Shown here: positions 1 to 8,909 of the stretch, piece by piece
Layout: the number at the start of each line of letters is the position of its first letter
How positions within the stretch are numbered: the stretch's first letter is position 1
Origin: Candidatus Formimonas warabiya
GTDB lineage: Bacteria; Bacillota; Dehalobacteriia; Dehalobacteriales; Dehalobacteriaceae
Length of the DNA stretch: 64,000 nt
Assembly: GCF_002777255.1 (NCBI RefSeq)
Contig: NZ_CP017634.1
Span: 2,740,903-2,804,902, forward strand
Direction: 5' to 3'
Translations under genes and position numbers: made by a program
Notes under the pieces: generated by a model
What the model was told of the DNA's origin: nothing
The model's database searches: none
What the model saw: only the letters and a program-made list of their open reading frames with translations

Positions 1-298
1 CCAGCTCGTCGTTCAACACAGACCAGCAGGTGTCCGCGCATAGAATACCGGCCCGGATCTTGCTGCCGGAACAACCGACAATAAGCTCGTCACCCCCTAT
101 GGTGACCGTCTTTTCTTGACATTGTTTCCGAAAGGCTTTGGCTTTTTTCACCACAAGAGGGTCCCCTGCCGCCTCCCGGAAAGCCTCCGTAAGAATTCTT
201 GCATTCTCCAGGTCCATCTCCGGCCGGGTTTCCAGCACTCTATTTTTGAGGCGGTTTACCCGCTCCATGTATTTCCCTTCCCGTGCTGTTTGGGCCAT
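1..298 (-). CDS. Glycyl radical enzyme (pyruvate formate-lyase-like), N-terminal part, cut by window edge
   Basis: Only about 99 N-terminal codons are inside the window; the gene runs off the left edge. The start is the ATG at 298, preceded by a GGAGG site about seven bases upstream. The peptide has the family N-terminal pattern: a basic helix (RVNRLKNRVL), then ARILTEAFREAAGDPLVV, then KAKAFRKQC and a DELIVG block followed by a Cys/Gly-rich stretch. Members use a glycyl radical and a cysteine thiyl radical for C-C, C-N or C-O bond cleavage in anaerobes. The catalytic Cys and Gly loops lie outside the window, so the substrate class (formate lyase, diol dehydratase, decarboxylase and so on) cannot be assigned. 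No activating enzyme is visible upstream. Confidence 0.75.
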   Translation of the reverse strand, partial: MAQTAREGKYMERVNRLKNRVLETRPEMDLENARILTEAFREAAGDPLVVKKAKAFRKQCQEKTVTIGGDELIVGCSGSKIRAGILCADTCWSVLNDEL

Positions 299-924
299 AT
301 CGACACCTCCATTCAATCAGGTAAACTTCCCTGCTCCTCACTTCTAGGAGCCTATATGTATTTTGGGATCCTAAATTTATTCTAGCACGCTGCCATATAT
401 TTGTAAAGCTAAGTCTAGCGGCAAGGAAAGTCATTTACCATCGGCAATTTTACCCTTAAAAGCGACCTTTTCTGCTACCTGGGCCAGAGGGAAAAAATTT
501 GGGCATATCGGCATATTTCTTCCATAAGATTAACCGAAGCCCTTTACTTGGAGGTGGAGGTCGAATTACTGCCGGAAAAGGATCCCTCTGTTTTACTTTC
601 GTTACGAGTGCCCATAAATTCAAATATTTGATTCTTGGCATTATTTGATGCTGTACTATTAACAGGTTCAATCTTCGTATCTGATCTATATGGTTTTGTT
701 TTCATTTTTTATTGACAGCCATTTCTATTTATGGTAACCTTTTTATATTATAGTAAACCTTTCTCGAGTTGGACGGGCTGATTTCGGTTCGTTTTCAAGG
801 AGTGGGCTTCTGGGGTGGGAAGTCAATATTTTTGGCATCTCGCTTTTTTGTTTTTTTCAAAAGATAGAGAGGCCTGACTTATTTTACTGCTCAGCCCATC
901 TACTTTTAAAAACTGAATAATCTC
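299..924. other. Intergenic region without recognised gene
   Basis: This stretch lies between the divergent glycyl radical enzyme and the c-di-AMP riboswitch. I see no open frame with a ribosome site or recognisable protein. It must hold the promoters of both flanking transcripts; one weak candidate is listed separately. Confidence 0.6.
712..740 (+). promoter_or_regulatory. Candidate promoter for the riboswitch-sucrose transcript
   Basis: A perfect TTGACA at 712-717 is followed after 17 bases by TAACCT at 735-740, which matches TATAAT poorly. If used, it gives a leader of about 180 bases ahead of the riboswitch. The -35 box is good and the -10 box is weak, so this is tentative. Confidence 0.3.
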
Positions 925-1088
925 CTCTGCCGCTTAATTCTCGATACGAGAAACGGGGGAACCAGTTTTCAGGGGTGAATCATTCCTGGTAGGCAAACCT
1001 GGAATGTAGGGTTATCTTTCGACCCGAATCCGTCAGCTAACTTCGTAAGCGTTGAAAGGGAGGATCAATTGTGAAGCGATGAGCTTTG
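925..1088 (+). promoter_or_regulatory. c-di-AMP riboswitch (ydaO/yuaA class)
   Basis: The conserved blocks of the class appear in order: CGCTTAAT (931), ACGGGGGAACC (953), GGGGTGAATC (972), GACCCGAATCCGTCAGCTAA (1021) and TCGTAAGCG (1043). In this known class c-di-AMP binding favours the downstream terminator (OFF switch). A strong intrinsic terminator follows at 1109-1146 and the sucrose-phosphate synthase start lies just beyond. The expected role is to stop compatible-solute synthesis when c-di-AMP is high. The class assignment is very secure; the direction of control is inferred from known members. Confidence 0.95.
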
Positions 1089-1108
1089 CCGTATCCTTTA
1101 TTATACCC

Positions 1109-1146
1109 TTTAACCCCGGACTTTTCTGCCCGGGGTTTATTATTTT
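1109..1146 (+). terminator. Riboswitch-controlled intrinsic terminator
   Basis: An AACCCCGG/CCGGGGTT stem is followed by TTATTATTTTCTT. It lies between the c-di-AMP aptamer and the ribosome site (AGGAGG at 1161) of the next gene, the expected position for the expression platform. Confidence 0.85.
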
Positions 1147-1174
1147 CTTATGATGGAAAAAGGAGGTTTTTTAC

Positions 1175-2500
1175 ATGTTCATTGCCCAGCAGACGAAACC
1201 TAACGAACAAGAAAAAGAGACAATTTTTCCCGGCAAGATTATGTTTATTTCTGTACACGGCAGTCCTCTTGCGAAATTGGGCGGTATCCAATCAGGCGGC
1301 CAAAACGTTTATGTCCGGGAGTTGGTAAAGGCGTTGGATCAACTGGGGGTGACAGTTGATGTTTTTACCCATTGGACGGATATTTCTCAACCTCAGATCA
1401 CCCCTATGGGGAAAAAATCCAGAGTAATCCGATTGGCAGCCGGAAGCCCCGGTTTTCGCCCTAAGCATGAGATGGCGGGCAACTTGCCAAAGTTTTTAAA
1501 AGAACTTAAGCAGTACATGACCAGCCCATACAGCTATACCCTTATTCACAGTAATTACTGGTTATCCGGCTGGGTGGGTCTAAATCTGCGCAGGTCGAGC
1601 CGTATGAAGCTGATTCATACCTCCCATTCTTTGGGAGCAGTAAGAAAAGGGGCCCTGATCAAAACTCCCGACCCAAGTATGACCAATCGATTAAATATAG
1701 AGAAGGAATTATTCCAAACCGCTGACCGGGTTATTGCTACCAGTCCAAGCGAAAAAGCTGTTTTAAGCAATTATTATACTGTGCCATCCAAAAAAATAAA
1801 AGTAGTCCCTTGCGGAATTAATGCAGGAATTTTTCATCCAGATAACCAAAAAAGTAAGCCTGACCACCTTCCCCTAAAAAAGAGGATGATTCTTTTTGTG
1901 GGAAGGTTCGAAGAGAACAAAGGTTTGAATATTTTACTCCAGTCCCTGGTTATTTTACAAAATAAGTTTCCTTTAACCGCGGCCAGTACTTGTTTAACGG
2001 TGGTCGGGGGAGATGAACTCAACCTATTACCCCATCAAATAAGTCCAGAGAAACAACGATACCTGGACTTTATCAAAGCCAAGGGTCTTACAGACCTGGT
2101 CAAATTCATCGGTCCCATTAGTCATGAGGATTTAGTTACCTATTATAGAAATGCCAGCATCACCATCATCCCGTCTTTCTATGAATCCTTTGGTCTTGTT
2201 GCTGTCGAAGCCATGGCATCAGGATGTCCCGTAATCGCTTCCCGAACCGGTGGTTTGGCAGATAACGTGATCAATGGGAAAACAGGATTCCTCGTGAAGC
2301 CAAAGGACCCGGAAGAATTAGCCGGCGCCATCAACAAGCTTCTTACGGATGAACAATTAAGAAGGCACATGAAAAAGGAGGCCTCAATTCATGGCAGACA
2401 GTTTTCCTGGCTAGACATTGCTTGGAATATGTTGAGTATCTATAAAGAGGTGATTGGGTGTCAGACAACCACATTAAACGGAATCCCCGATATCTCTTAG
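1175..2500 (+). CDS. Sucrose-phosphate synthase-like GT4 glycosyltransferase
   Basis: This 441-residue, GT-B fold, family 4 glycosyltransferase probably joins UDP- or ADP-glucose and fructose 6-phosphate to sucrose 6-phosphate in the cytoplasm. The N-terminal HGSPLAKLGGIQSGGQNVYV motif (residues 27-46) is typical of sucrose-phosphate/sucrose synthases. The C-terminal domain has a RFEENKG phosphate-binding loop and the E-x7-E retaining motif (YESFGLVAVEAMASG). The ATG at 1175 follows AGGAGG directly after a c-di-AMP riboswitch terminator. The next gene is a sucrose-phosphatase-like HAD enzyme that overlaps the end, which supports sucrose synthesis as a compatible solute. A sucrose synthase or another GT4 activity cannot be excluded from sequence alone. 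Confidence 0.85.
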   Translation: MFIAQQTKPNEQEKETIFPGKIMFISVHGSPLAKLGGIQSGGQNVYVRELVKALDQLGVTVDVFTHWTDISQPQITPMGKKSRVIRLAAGSPGFRPKHEMAGNLPKFLKELKQYMTSPYSYTLIHSNYWLSGWVGLNLRRSSRMKLIHTSHSLGAVRKGALIKTPDPSMTNRLNIEKELFQTADRVIATSPSEKAVLSNYYTVPSKKIKVVPCGINAGIFHPDNQKSKPDHLPLKKRMILFVGRFEENKGLNILLQSLVILQNKFPLTAASTCLTVVGGDELNLLPHQISPEKQRYLDFIKAKGLTDLVKFIGPISHEDLVTYYRNASITIIPSFYESFGLVAVEAMASGCPVIASRTGGLADNVINGKTGFLVKPKDPEELAGAINKLLTDEQLRRHMKKEASIHGRQFSWLDIAWNMLSIYKEVIGCQTTTLNGIPDIS

Positions 2501-3207
2501 CCACAGATCTTGACGGAACCTTAGTGGGCAGTAAACCCGGCCAAACCGTTTTCAAAGAACTTTTTTTAAGGCACAAACATCTCTTCCACCTGGCCTATGT
2601 TACGGGCAGAAACTTTAGATCCGCATGGGGACTCATTGCCGAGGAGAAATTACTCCATCCTGACATTCTCATCACTGACGTTGGCACGGAAATATACCTT
2701 GCCCCTGATTATATCCTTCACCCGGAGTGGGATAAAAAAATGTCGGTCAACTGGAACAGGCAAAAAATTTCTGCACGTATTGAGAAAATTACCACATTAA
2801 AACCGCAAAATATTGATTCTCCTTATCGTCTTGCTTACTTTACGGAAGAAAAAGATTACCAGGAAGCAATCCATGAATTGAATCAGATAATAAGGGGGAC
2901 TAACCTCGGGGTGGAAATTGTGCCTTCGATGGGTCATATCATCGATATTATTCCTGCCCAAGGGGGCAAAGGCCCTGCCTTGAGATATATGCAGCACCTT
3001 TTGAAGATTGAGCGAGACCGGACCATCGTTTGCGGCGATAGCGGCAACGATCTTTCCATGTTTGCCGGAGGAGCCAAAGGGATCGTTGTAGGGAATGCCA
3101 AAGAAGAATTAAAGGAAAAGTTGCATGGTTTCCCCAGTGTATACTTTTCCGCGTTGGACCATGCTTTCGGCATCCTTGAGGGATTAAAAGAATATGGGGT
3201 GATCTGA
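2458..3207 (+). CDS. Sucrose-phosphate phosphatase-like HAD hydrolase
   Basis: The 249-residue HAD-superfamily phosphatase belongs to the sucrose-6-phosphate phosphatase group (S6PP). It should hydrolyse sucrose 6-phosphate to sucrose, pulling the preceding synthase reaction forward. Motif I is LATDLDGTLV near the N-terminus (nucleophile and acid/base Asp). Motif II is TGRN. Motif IV is CGDSGNDLSMF near residue 190. The GTG start at 2458 lies inside the synthase gene (43-base overlap) with an AGAGGTG ribosome site, so the two are translationally coupled. A later start would remove motif I, which supports the overlap. Confidence 0.85.
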   Translation: MSDNHIKRNPRYLLATDLDGTLVGSKPGQTVFKELFLRHKHLFHLAYVTGRNFRSAWGLIAEEKLLHPDILITDVGTEIYLAPDYILHPEWDKKMSVNWNRQKISARIEKITTLKPQNIDSPYRLAYFTEEKDYQEAIHELNQIIRGTNLGVEIVPSMGHIIDIIPAQGGKGPALRYMQHLLKIERDRTIVCGDSGNDLSMFAGGAKGIVVGNAKEELKEKLHGFPSVYFSALDHAFGILEGLKEYGVI

Positions 3208-3345
3208 TTTACCGATTCCTCCGCATAAAATTTATTTGTATTCGTTACTTCAATTATATAAAATAGATAAGGGATTTTAGCCTTCATATTATAAGAAAAT
3301 ATCGTGGGGAAAAATCGTCTCAAAAAATGCCGGAAGTGAGACATC

Positions 3346-4947
3346 ATGACAAGTCAGACTTACAAGACCTTAAATCAATGGTGGGATTTCCGCCTGAAAC
3401 TTTATGGCGAAGGGATCTTTACCGGACTTTTAACCAGTTTTGTCATCGTTTGTTTTCGTTTTTCTTTGGAAAAGGCCGAATTATTCAGAACAAAGGTATT
3501 TTTATTTGCCCAAACAAAAAATCATGGGGTCCTGGTTCTGTGGTTTATTGCCCTAATCTTGATTGGGTTTCTCCTTGGGAAGCTGACACAATGGGAACCA
3601 CTGGCTTCGGGGAGCGGCATTCCTCAAGTAAAAGGTGTCCTATTGGGGAAAATAAAAACCAACTGGTTATCTGTGCTCATTGTTAAATTTTGGGGTGGGC
3701 TATTGGCCATTGGAGCCGGCCTATCTTTGGGACGGGAGGGGCCCTCCGTTCAAATCGGGGCTGCCGTTGGCCAGGGAATGAGCAGGTTATTGGGCAGGCT
3801 AAGAATTGAGGAAAGATATTTAATTACCTGCGGGGCCAGCGCAGGTTTGGCTACCGCCTTTAACGCTCCCTTAGCCGGAGTCATATTTGCCCTGGAAGAA
3901 TTACATAAAAATTTTTCTCCCCTTGTTTTGACTTCAGCCATGGTTTCATCCTTAACGGCAGACTTCATCTCACAACAATTTTTTGGTCAAAAGCCGATTT
4001 TTAGCTTCCATAATCTTCCTGTTCTGCCCCTTAATTATTATTTGTATTTAATTGTTTTAGGCTTAATGATGGGGGCCTTCGGCGTTTTTTTCAATTACTC
4101 TTTAATTAAAATATCGAACCTGTACAAAAAAATTAAATATTTGCCCAAAACGTTAATCCCCCTTATCCCCTTGGCTTTCGCAGGGATCTTGGGACTGGTT
4201 TTGCCGGAAGTATTGGGTGGAGGACACAAAATTATTGAATCGTTAATTCAGAATATATTTAGTTTTAAAGTCTTGCTGTTATTGCTGGCCGTGAAATTTT
4301 TATTTACCATGGCGAGCTATGGCTCCGGAGTGCCCGGGGGAATTTTTTTGCCCTTATTGGTGATTGGAGCTTTAGCGGGAAAAATTTATGGGATCGCCAT
4401 TACCCATTACCTGTCGGCAGACCCCATGTTTCTAAATAATTTTATTGTACTGGCTATGGCCGCCTATTTTACGGCAATTGTCAAAGCCCCGGTCACCGGC
4501 AGTATTCTCATCACGGAGATGACCGGTTCTTTTAACCACCTGCTGCCTTTGATTACTGTTTCGATGACCGCGTATTTCGTTTGTGACCTTTTGAAGTCGG
4601 AACCAATTTATGAGACATTATTGGGCCGCCTGCTTCCTGCAAAAGGAAAGCTTGACTCTGCCAGCGAAAAAGGGAATAAGGTTTTATTGGAAATAGCAGT
4701 ATCCCTGGGCTCAAAGGTGGCCGGCAAAAAAATTCGAGACCTTATTTGGCCCTACCACTGTCTCATCGTGGGAATTAAACGGGGCAACTCTGAAATCATA
4801 CCTACAGGTGATACCGTTTTATTTCCGGGAGATTATTTGATTGTGCTGTCCAATCAGGATAAGATGCCTGAGGTAAGAGAATCATTAACAAAAATGTGCA
4901 GTGAATGTTCAAAGTTCCTGAATGAATCTGATTCATCAAATCCTTGA
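3346..4947 (+). CDS. ClC-family chloride channel/antiporter with C-terminal RCK_C (TrkA_C) domain
   Basis: This is a polytopic membrane protein of 533 residues. Three ClC selectivity signatures are present: GSGIP (about residue 88), GREGP with the gating Glu (about 129), and GVPGGIFLPLL (about 329). After the membrane part, residues about 440-515 form an RCK_C/TrkA_C module (SLGSKVAGKKIRDLIWPY ... IPTGDTVLFPGDYLIVL). The gating Glu suggests a Cl-/H+ antiporter rather than a channel. It lies 138 bases after the sucrose genes on the same strand, so co-transcription from the riboswitch is plausible. RCK_C domains bind c-di-AMP in some K+ transporters; whether this one does is unknown. Confidence 0.9.
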   Translation: MTSQTYKTLNQWWDFRLKLYGEGIFTGLLTSFVIVCFRFSLEKAELFRTKVFLFAQTKNHGVLVLWFIALILIGFLLGKLTQWEPLASGSGIPQVKGVLLGKIKTNWLSVLIVKFWGGLLAIGAGLSLGREGPSVQIGAAVGQGMSRLLGRLRIEERYLITCGASAGLATAFNAPLAGVIFALEELHKNFSPLVLTSAMVSSLTADFISQQFFGQKPIFSFHNLPVLPLNYYLYLIVLGLMMGAFGVFFNYSLIKISNLYKKIKYLPKTLIPLIPLAFAGILGLVLPEVLGGGHKIIESLIQNIFSFKVLLLLLAVKFLFTMASYGSGVPGGIFLPLLVIGALAGKIYGIAITHYLSADPMFLNNFIVLAMAAYFTAIVKAPVTGSILITEMTGSFNHLLPLITVSMTAYFVCDLLKSEPIYETLLGRLLPAKGKLDSASEKGNKVLLEIAVSLGSKVAGKKIRDLIWPYHCLIVGIKRGNSEIIPTGDTVLFPGDYLIVLSNQDKMPEVRESLTKMCSECSKFLNESDSSNP

Positions 4948-5055
4948 AGGTGGTAAATGATCTAAATAACTAAAGACATTTTCTTGGATATTGGTGCAGA
5001 AGAATTGGGCCATCTAGAAATGGTTTCTACCGCAGAACTGCCTCGTTTCAAATAT

Positions 5056-5100
5056 GAATCGCCAATATCTCCAGGGACGATTGGCGATTCTTTCTGTTCT
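5056..5100 (+). terminator. Intrinsic terminator after the ClC gene
   Basis: A perfect 11-bp stem (GAATCGCCAAT/ATTGGCGATTC) with a 13-base loop is followed by TTTCTGTTCT on the plus strand. It closes the sucrose-ClC transcript before the convergent superoxide dismutase gene. Confidence 0.8.
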
Positions 5101-5172
5101 CATTATTTTTCCGGCTGTGATACATGTTTCCCTTAAACCATACTATGATCAACTGTCTATCGTATGTAAAGA

Positions 5173-5823
5173 TCAACCTACCCTAAGGGGAACTTGACCT
5201 CTTACCGCCCAAAGCAGCCGCCTTTCCACTTCATACCAGTTTACCAACTGCCACCAAGCATCCACGTAGTCTTTCCTTTTATTCTGATAGTCAAGATAAT
5301 AGGCATGTTCCCAAACATCCAGTACAAGGATGGGAATCCCGCTCCATTGGGTCCCCTTTTGGTGTTTCTCCGCCTGTAAGATTTCCAGTCTCTGCCATGT
5401 GGGCTGCCATGTTAGTACTGCCCAGCCGGAACCTTCAACTTTAATTGCCGCGTTGCTAAATTGCTGTTGAAATACAGTAAAATCCCGGAAATAGCTGTCG
5501 ATTTGGCTCATGGTATAACGGCCGGGCTGTCCCCCCCTCCCGACTGGCGCCATCACAGTCCAATAAATGCTGTGTAGAATATGTCCCGAGCCATTAAATG
5601 CCAACTCATTTTCCCAATATTTAATTAAGTCAAAGTCTCCCCTTTGCCTTGCCTCCACCAATTTAAGTTCAGCCTTATTCAAGTCGTCAACATAGGTTTT
5701 GTGATGAGCGTCATGATGAAGATGCAACGTTTCCGTACTGATTACCGGCTCTAAGGCGTCATAGGGGTAAGGTAACGGCGGTAATTGATGCTCGCCCGGG
5801 GGAATCATCATGGGGTATTGCAT
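5173..5823 (-). CDS. Superoxide dismutase, Fe/Mn family
   Basis: The 216-residue cytoplasmic enzyme converts superoxide to H2O2 and O2. Family features: LPPLPYPYDALEPVIS at the N-terminus, metal ligand region LHLHHDAHHKTYV, second His in GHILHSIYW, and the C-terminal DVWEHAYYLDYQN signature with the Asp and His ligands. GSGWAVLTW is also typical. Length is near the usual 200 residues, with a short extra N-terminal segment. The ATG at 5823 follows AGGAGG. Sequence does not settle Fe versus Mn. It stands alone, about 30 bases after the signalling gene. Confidence 0.93.
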   Translation of the reverse strand: MQYPMMIPPGEHQLPPLPYPYDALEPVISTETLHLHHDAHHKTYVDDLNKAELKLVEARQRGDFDLIKYWENELAFNGSGHILHSIYWTVMAPVGRGGQPGRYTMSQIDSYFRDFTVFQQQFSNAAIKVEGSGWAVLTWQPTWQRLEILQAEKHQKGTQWSGIPILVLDVWEHAYYLDYQNKRKDYVDAWWQLVNWYEVERRLLWAVRGQVPLRVG

Positions 5824-5856
5824 TTTAGAAGACCTCCTGATTCATAACCTTCATTT

Positions 5857-8502
5857 TTATGATTTTATTTTATTCTGTCTGATCATAGAGGTGCCTCTAA
5901 GCCCGTCCTTTTCTTCGCCCCTCTTTGCATGTACCCTGATATTCTCCACACCCAGCATGCGGATAAAGACATTCGTAACCTCCGGATCAAATTGGGCCCC
6001 CGCATTTTTTTTGATCTCCAATAAGGCCTCCTCCCTGCTCATCGCCTTGCGGTAGGGCCTATCGCTAACCATGGCATCATAGGCATCGGTGACCGCCAGA
6101 ATGCGGCAAAGCAAAGGAATGTCTTCTCCTTTTAAGCCTTTAGGATATCCTTTACCGTCCCAGCGTTCGTGGTGAAAAAGGATATATTCGGCTACGGCCG
6201 ATAGTTCCGGTGCGTTCTGAGCAATGCGGAAGCCAATTTCGGGGTGTTTTTTCATTTCTTCCCATTCCTCCGAGTTGAGCAGTCCCGGCTTTTGGAGAAT
6301 ACTTCCTTCAATGCCCACTTTGCCAATGTCGTGCAATACGGCTAAAAGGGCCAGCTCATCCAGTTCCTTGGCAGAAAGTTTTATTTCTTTCGCCATTGCC
6401 TGGCAATAATCTCTCAACCGTTCCGCATGTTCTTCCGTTTCCAAATTTTTTTCGGCAAGGGTGGCCAAGAGAGTATTGATAATGCTGTTTCTATAGCTTT
6501 TTCCCTCCATCAGTTTTTGCCGGTACATCCGTTCTTCCGCTTCTTTGATCACTTGGAGAAGATCTTCTTTTTTTGTCTTCACGGCAAAGCCAAAGGAAAC
6601 ACTAACCTGCATCGGCCCGTCACTTTTCACGACACAACTGTCCTTTATCCTTTTGATAATGTTCTCTGCATTTTCGGCAGTACTCCTGGGGAGCAGAATC
6701 AGGAATTCGTCTCCTCCCCAGCGGGCGATGATATCTTCTTGGCGGCAGTTTTCCTTAATGGCATCCGCCGTTTTTTGTAAAAGCCGGTCTCCCACCTCAT
6801 GACCAAAAACATCATTGGTCAGCTTCAACCCGTTAACATCTCCCATGATTACGGCGATGGGCTGCTCCAGGGAGGTATCCAGTTTCATGATTCTTTCTTC
6901 CATAAACCTCCGGTTATATAGTCCCGTAAGGGAATCATGATAGCTCATATAAAGGATTTTTCCCTGATGTTCTTTTTCTTGGGTTACATCACGGAAAACC
7001 ATGACCACCCCAAAAATCTTCCCTTTTTCATCCCGGATGGGGGCGGCACTGTCGGCGATGGATACCTGCCTCCCGTCTTTGGTGATTAGGGCGGTATGAT
7101 TCGCAAGTCCAATAATTTTCTCCGTCAGGAAGACTCTCGCCACAGGATTTTCCACTTCTTCTCCCGTATCTTCGCTTATCAGTTTAAAGACTTGGGCAAA
7201 GGGTTTTCCTGACGCTTCTTTCTCACCCCATCCTGTGATCTCCTGAGCAAACTTATTCATGAGGATAATCCTGCCCTCACTGTCTGTGGTAACGACCCCG
7301 TCGCCGATGGAAAGCAGGGTGGTGTGGAGCAACTGTTTCTCCCGGTATAGTTCTTCTTTGTATCTTTCCCGGTCAGTAACATCAAATATGATGGAAAAAA
7401 GCATTTGCCCATCATAATGGGTTACCGGGCAGGAATAAACATCGACCAGCCTGATTTCTCCGCTGTGTAAGCGATGGGGAAAAAGGAAATACCGTTGCCG
7501 TTTCTTCAGTGCCAGCAGCCGACGTTTTTCCACCTCTTCTTCCGACAGCATGTTAAGGTCCTGAATCTGCAGGCTGAGCAGTTCCTTCCGGGTGTAACCA
7601 TAAAAAGCACATGCCGCCGGGTTGGCATCGACAATTTTGCCGGTGGCAGGCTCAATGAGGAGCATGATGGCGGCATGCTCTTCAAACATAGCCTGCAGCC
7701 GCCGGAAATGGTATTCTCTTTCTTTCTCTGCCTTTTTCTGTAAGGTAATGTCCTTTCTGGAACAAACAATATATTTTACTTCGCCCTCTTCTAGCACCGG
7801 AGTAAATACCGTATGCCAGGTCCGGGTTCCATTTGGAAAAGCCAGTGTTTCTTCTAACTCGATAGGATGTTTTTCTTCTACCGCTTTTAAGTAGCCCTTT
7901 TTTAAGGATTTACCCATTTCTAAGCCTAGTAATTCTTCCGGGGTTTTCTCATTTATTTCTTCAGGTGTATAGCCTGTTAGTTTCTGGTGGGCGGTATTGT
8001 TCATGATATACCGAATATCTCCCTTTTCGATACGGGCCAGAAACATGGCATCCTGGGTGCTGTTAAAAATAATTTTCAGGTCGGAGGAGATTTTTTCGAT
8101 TTCTTTTTTCTGCTTTTCCAACTCTTGAATTTGTGCGATTTCACCGGTGGTTTCTTGAAATAGTGTGGCAAAATATCCTTTTTCAGGAGAAAAAGCGGTT
8201 ACTTTATACCAGCGCCCCAGCGGCTCAGCATACTGGGTAAATTCTCGCCGTTCACCGGCCAGGGCCACCTTAGCGTAGAAATCCACCCAGTCAAAATTGC
8301 CGTTTCTGATACCGGGCAACACTTGAGTGACCCTTTTCCCTATAATCTCCGCTCCTATTAACCCGGTCATTTCTTCAAAAGCATGGTTTATATCCAGAAA
8401 GATATAGTCCTCAGGTTGGCCCCGATCATTAAACAACAGCTCGTGGTAGGCATATCCAAAAGGCGCCTGCTTCAATACTTCCATCGCAATATTTTCTTTC
8501 AT
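5857..8502 (-). CDS. Multi-PAS sensor with GGDEF and HD-GYP domains (c-di-GMP turnover)
   Basis: This 881-residue protein probably makes and/or degrades cyclic di-GMP. About four PAS domains cover residues 1-510 (each ends in a PAC-like segment such as KYIVCSRKDIT or FGVVMVFRDVTQ). A GGDEF domain follows: RWGGDEF near residue 595, with an RxxD (RQED) inhibitory I-site exactly five residues before it. The C-terminal HD-GYP domain has LHDIGKVG near 724 and HHERWDGKGYP near 784. Both catalytic motifs look intact. No transmembrane segment is seen, so it is probably cytoplasmic. The ATG at 8502 has a GGGAGGTGG site. Confidence 0.92.
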   Translation of the reverse strand: MKENIAMEVLKQAPFGYAYHELLFNDRGQPEDYIFLDINHAFEEMTGLIGAEIIGKRVTQVLPGIRNGNFDWVDFYAKVALAGERREFTQYAEPLGRWYKVTAFSPEKGYFATLFQETTGEIAQIQELEKQKKEIEKISSDLKIIFNSTQDAMFLARIEKGDIRYIMNNTAHQKLTGYTPEEINEKTPEELLGLEMGKSLKKGYLKAVEEKHPIELEETLAFPNGTRTWHTVFTPVLEEGEVKYIVCSRKDITLQKKAEKEREYHFRRLQAMFEEHAAIMLLIEPATGKIVDANPAACAFYGYTRKELLSLQIQDLNMLSEEEVEKRRLLALKKRQRYFLFPHRLHSGEIRLVDVYSCPVTHYDGQMLFSIIFDVTDRERYKEELYREKQLLHTTLLSIGDGVVTTDSEGRIILMNKFAQEITGWGEKEASGKPFAQVFKLISEDTGEEVENPVARVFLTEKIIGLANHTALITKDGRQVSIADSAAPIRDEKGKIFGVVMVFRDVTQEKEHQGKILYMSYHDSLTGLYNRRFMEERIMKLDTSLEQPIAVIMGDVNGLKLTNDVFGHEVGDRLLQKTADAIKENCRQEDIIARWGGDEFLILLPRSTAENAENIIKRIKDSCVVKSDGPMQVSVSFGFAVKTKKEDLLQVIKEAEERMYRQKLMEGKSYRNSIINTLLATLAEKNLETEEHAERLRDYCQAMAKEIKLSAKELDELALLAVLHDIGKVGIEGSILQKPGLLNSEEWEEMKKHPEIGFRIAQNAPELSAVAEYILFHHERWDGKGYPKGLKGEDIPLLCRILAVTDAYDAMVSDRPYRKAMSREEALLEIKKNAGAQFDPEVTNVFIRMLGVENIRVHAKRGEEKDGLRGTSMIRQNKIKS

Positions 8503-8770
8503 CGTCTACCACCTCCCCTAATTTTTTGCCAGTGTACCCTTCACTCATTTGGAAAACCTTTCCGCATCCCAGCGCAATCACCAGTAGGACCATTTCCCCA
8601 CAGTTCCCAGCCAACTTTGCCGAAAAACGTCCTGTGGTTTATTGTTTTTTATTTTATTTTACAAAAACTTTCTAAACAGATTCTTAACAAGCCATACATG
8701 AAAGAAGCCTGAATACCCTTCTTGTGAAGGATTCTCAGGCTTCTTGGATCGTTACACGATCAAATACTTT
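8503..8770. other. Intergenic region upstream of the PAS-GGDEF-HD-GYP gene
   Basis: It carries the leader of the signalling gene and a hairpin (listed separately) that probably ends the mutase operon transcript. I see no gene with a credible start. Confidence 0.5.
8704..8742 (-). terminator. Hairpin, probable terminator of the CoA-transferase/mutase operon
   Basis: Arms GAAGCCTGA...CCTTC and GAAGG...TCAGGCTTC pair with two internal mismatches around a four-base loop. Only a short T run follows on the minus strand, so efficiency is uncertain. Confidence 0.5.
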
Positions 8771-8908
8771 TCAAAAAATCATCGACATGAGTGTAATTGT
8801 CACAGGAAGAATGATGGAGGCCATAACCATAAGAACTACTCCGAAAGCTGCTTTCTTATTCTTATTTGCCCAATTATAATGGTAAAAGATATGAAAACAC
8901 TTGGACAA
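8771..8908 (-). CDS. Possible small single-span membrane protein
   Basis: A 45-codon frame starts at a TTG two bases beyond the stop codon of the CoA-transferase beta gene. Its end is a basic NKNKK followed by one hydrophobic segment (AAFGVVLMVMASIILPVTITL). There is no clear ribosome site and no recognised family. The placement and the clean membrane segment are the only support. Confidence 0.25.
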   Translation of the reverse strand: MSKCFHIFYHYNWANKNKKAAFGVVLMVMASIILPVTITLMSMIF

Positions 8909-8909
8909 C

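Noticed and set aside
456-671. A 71-codon minus-strand gene in the first intergenic region
   Set aside because: No ribosome site, no recognisable composition or family, and the region should hold promoters.
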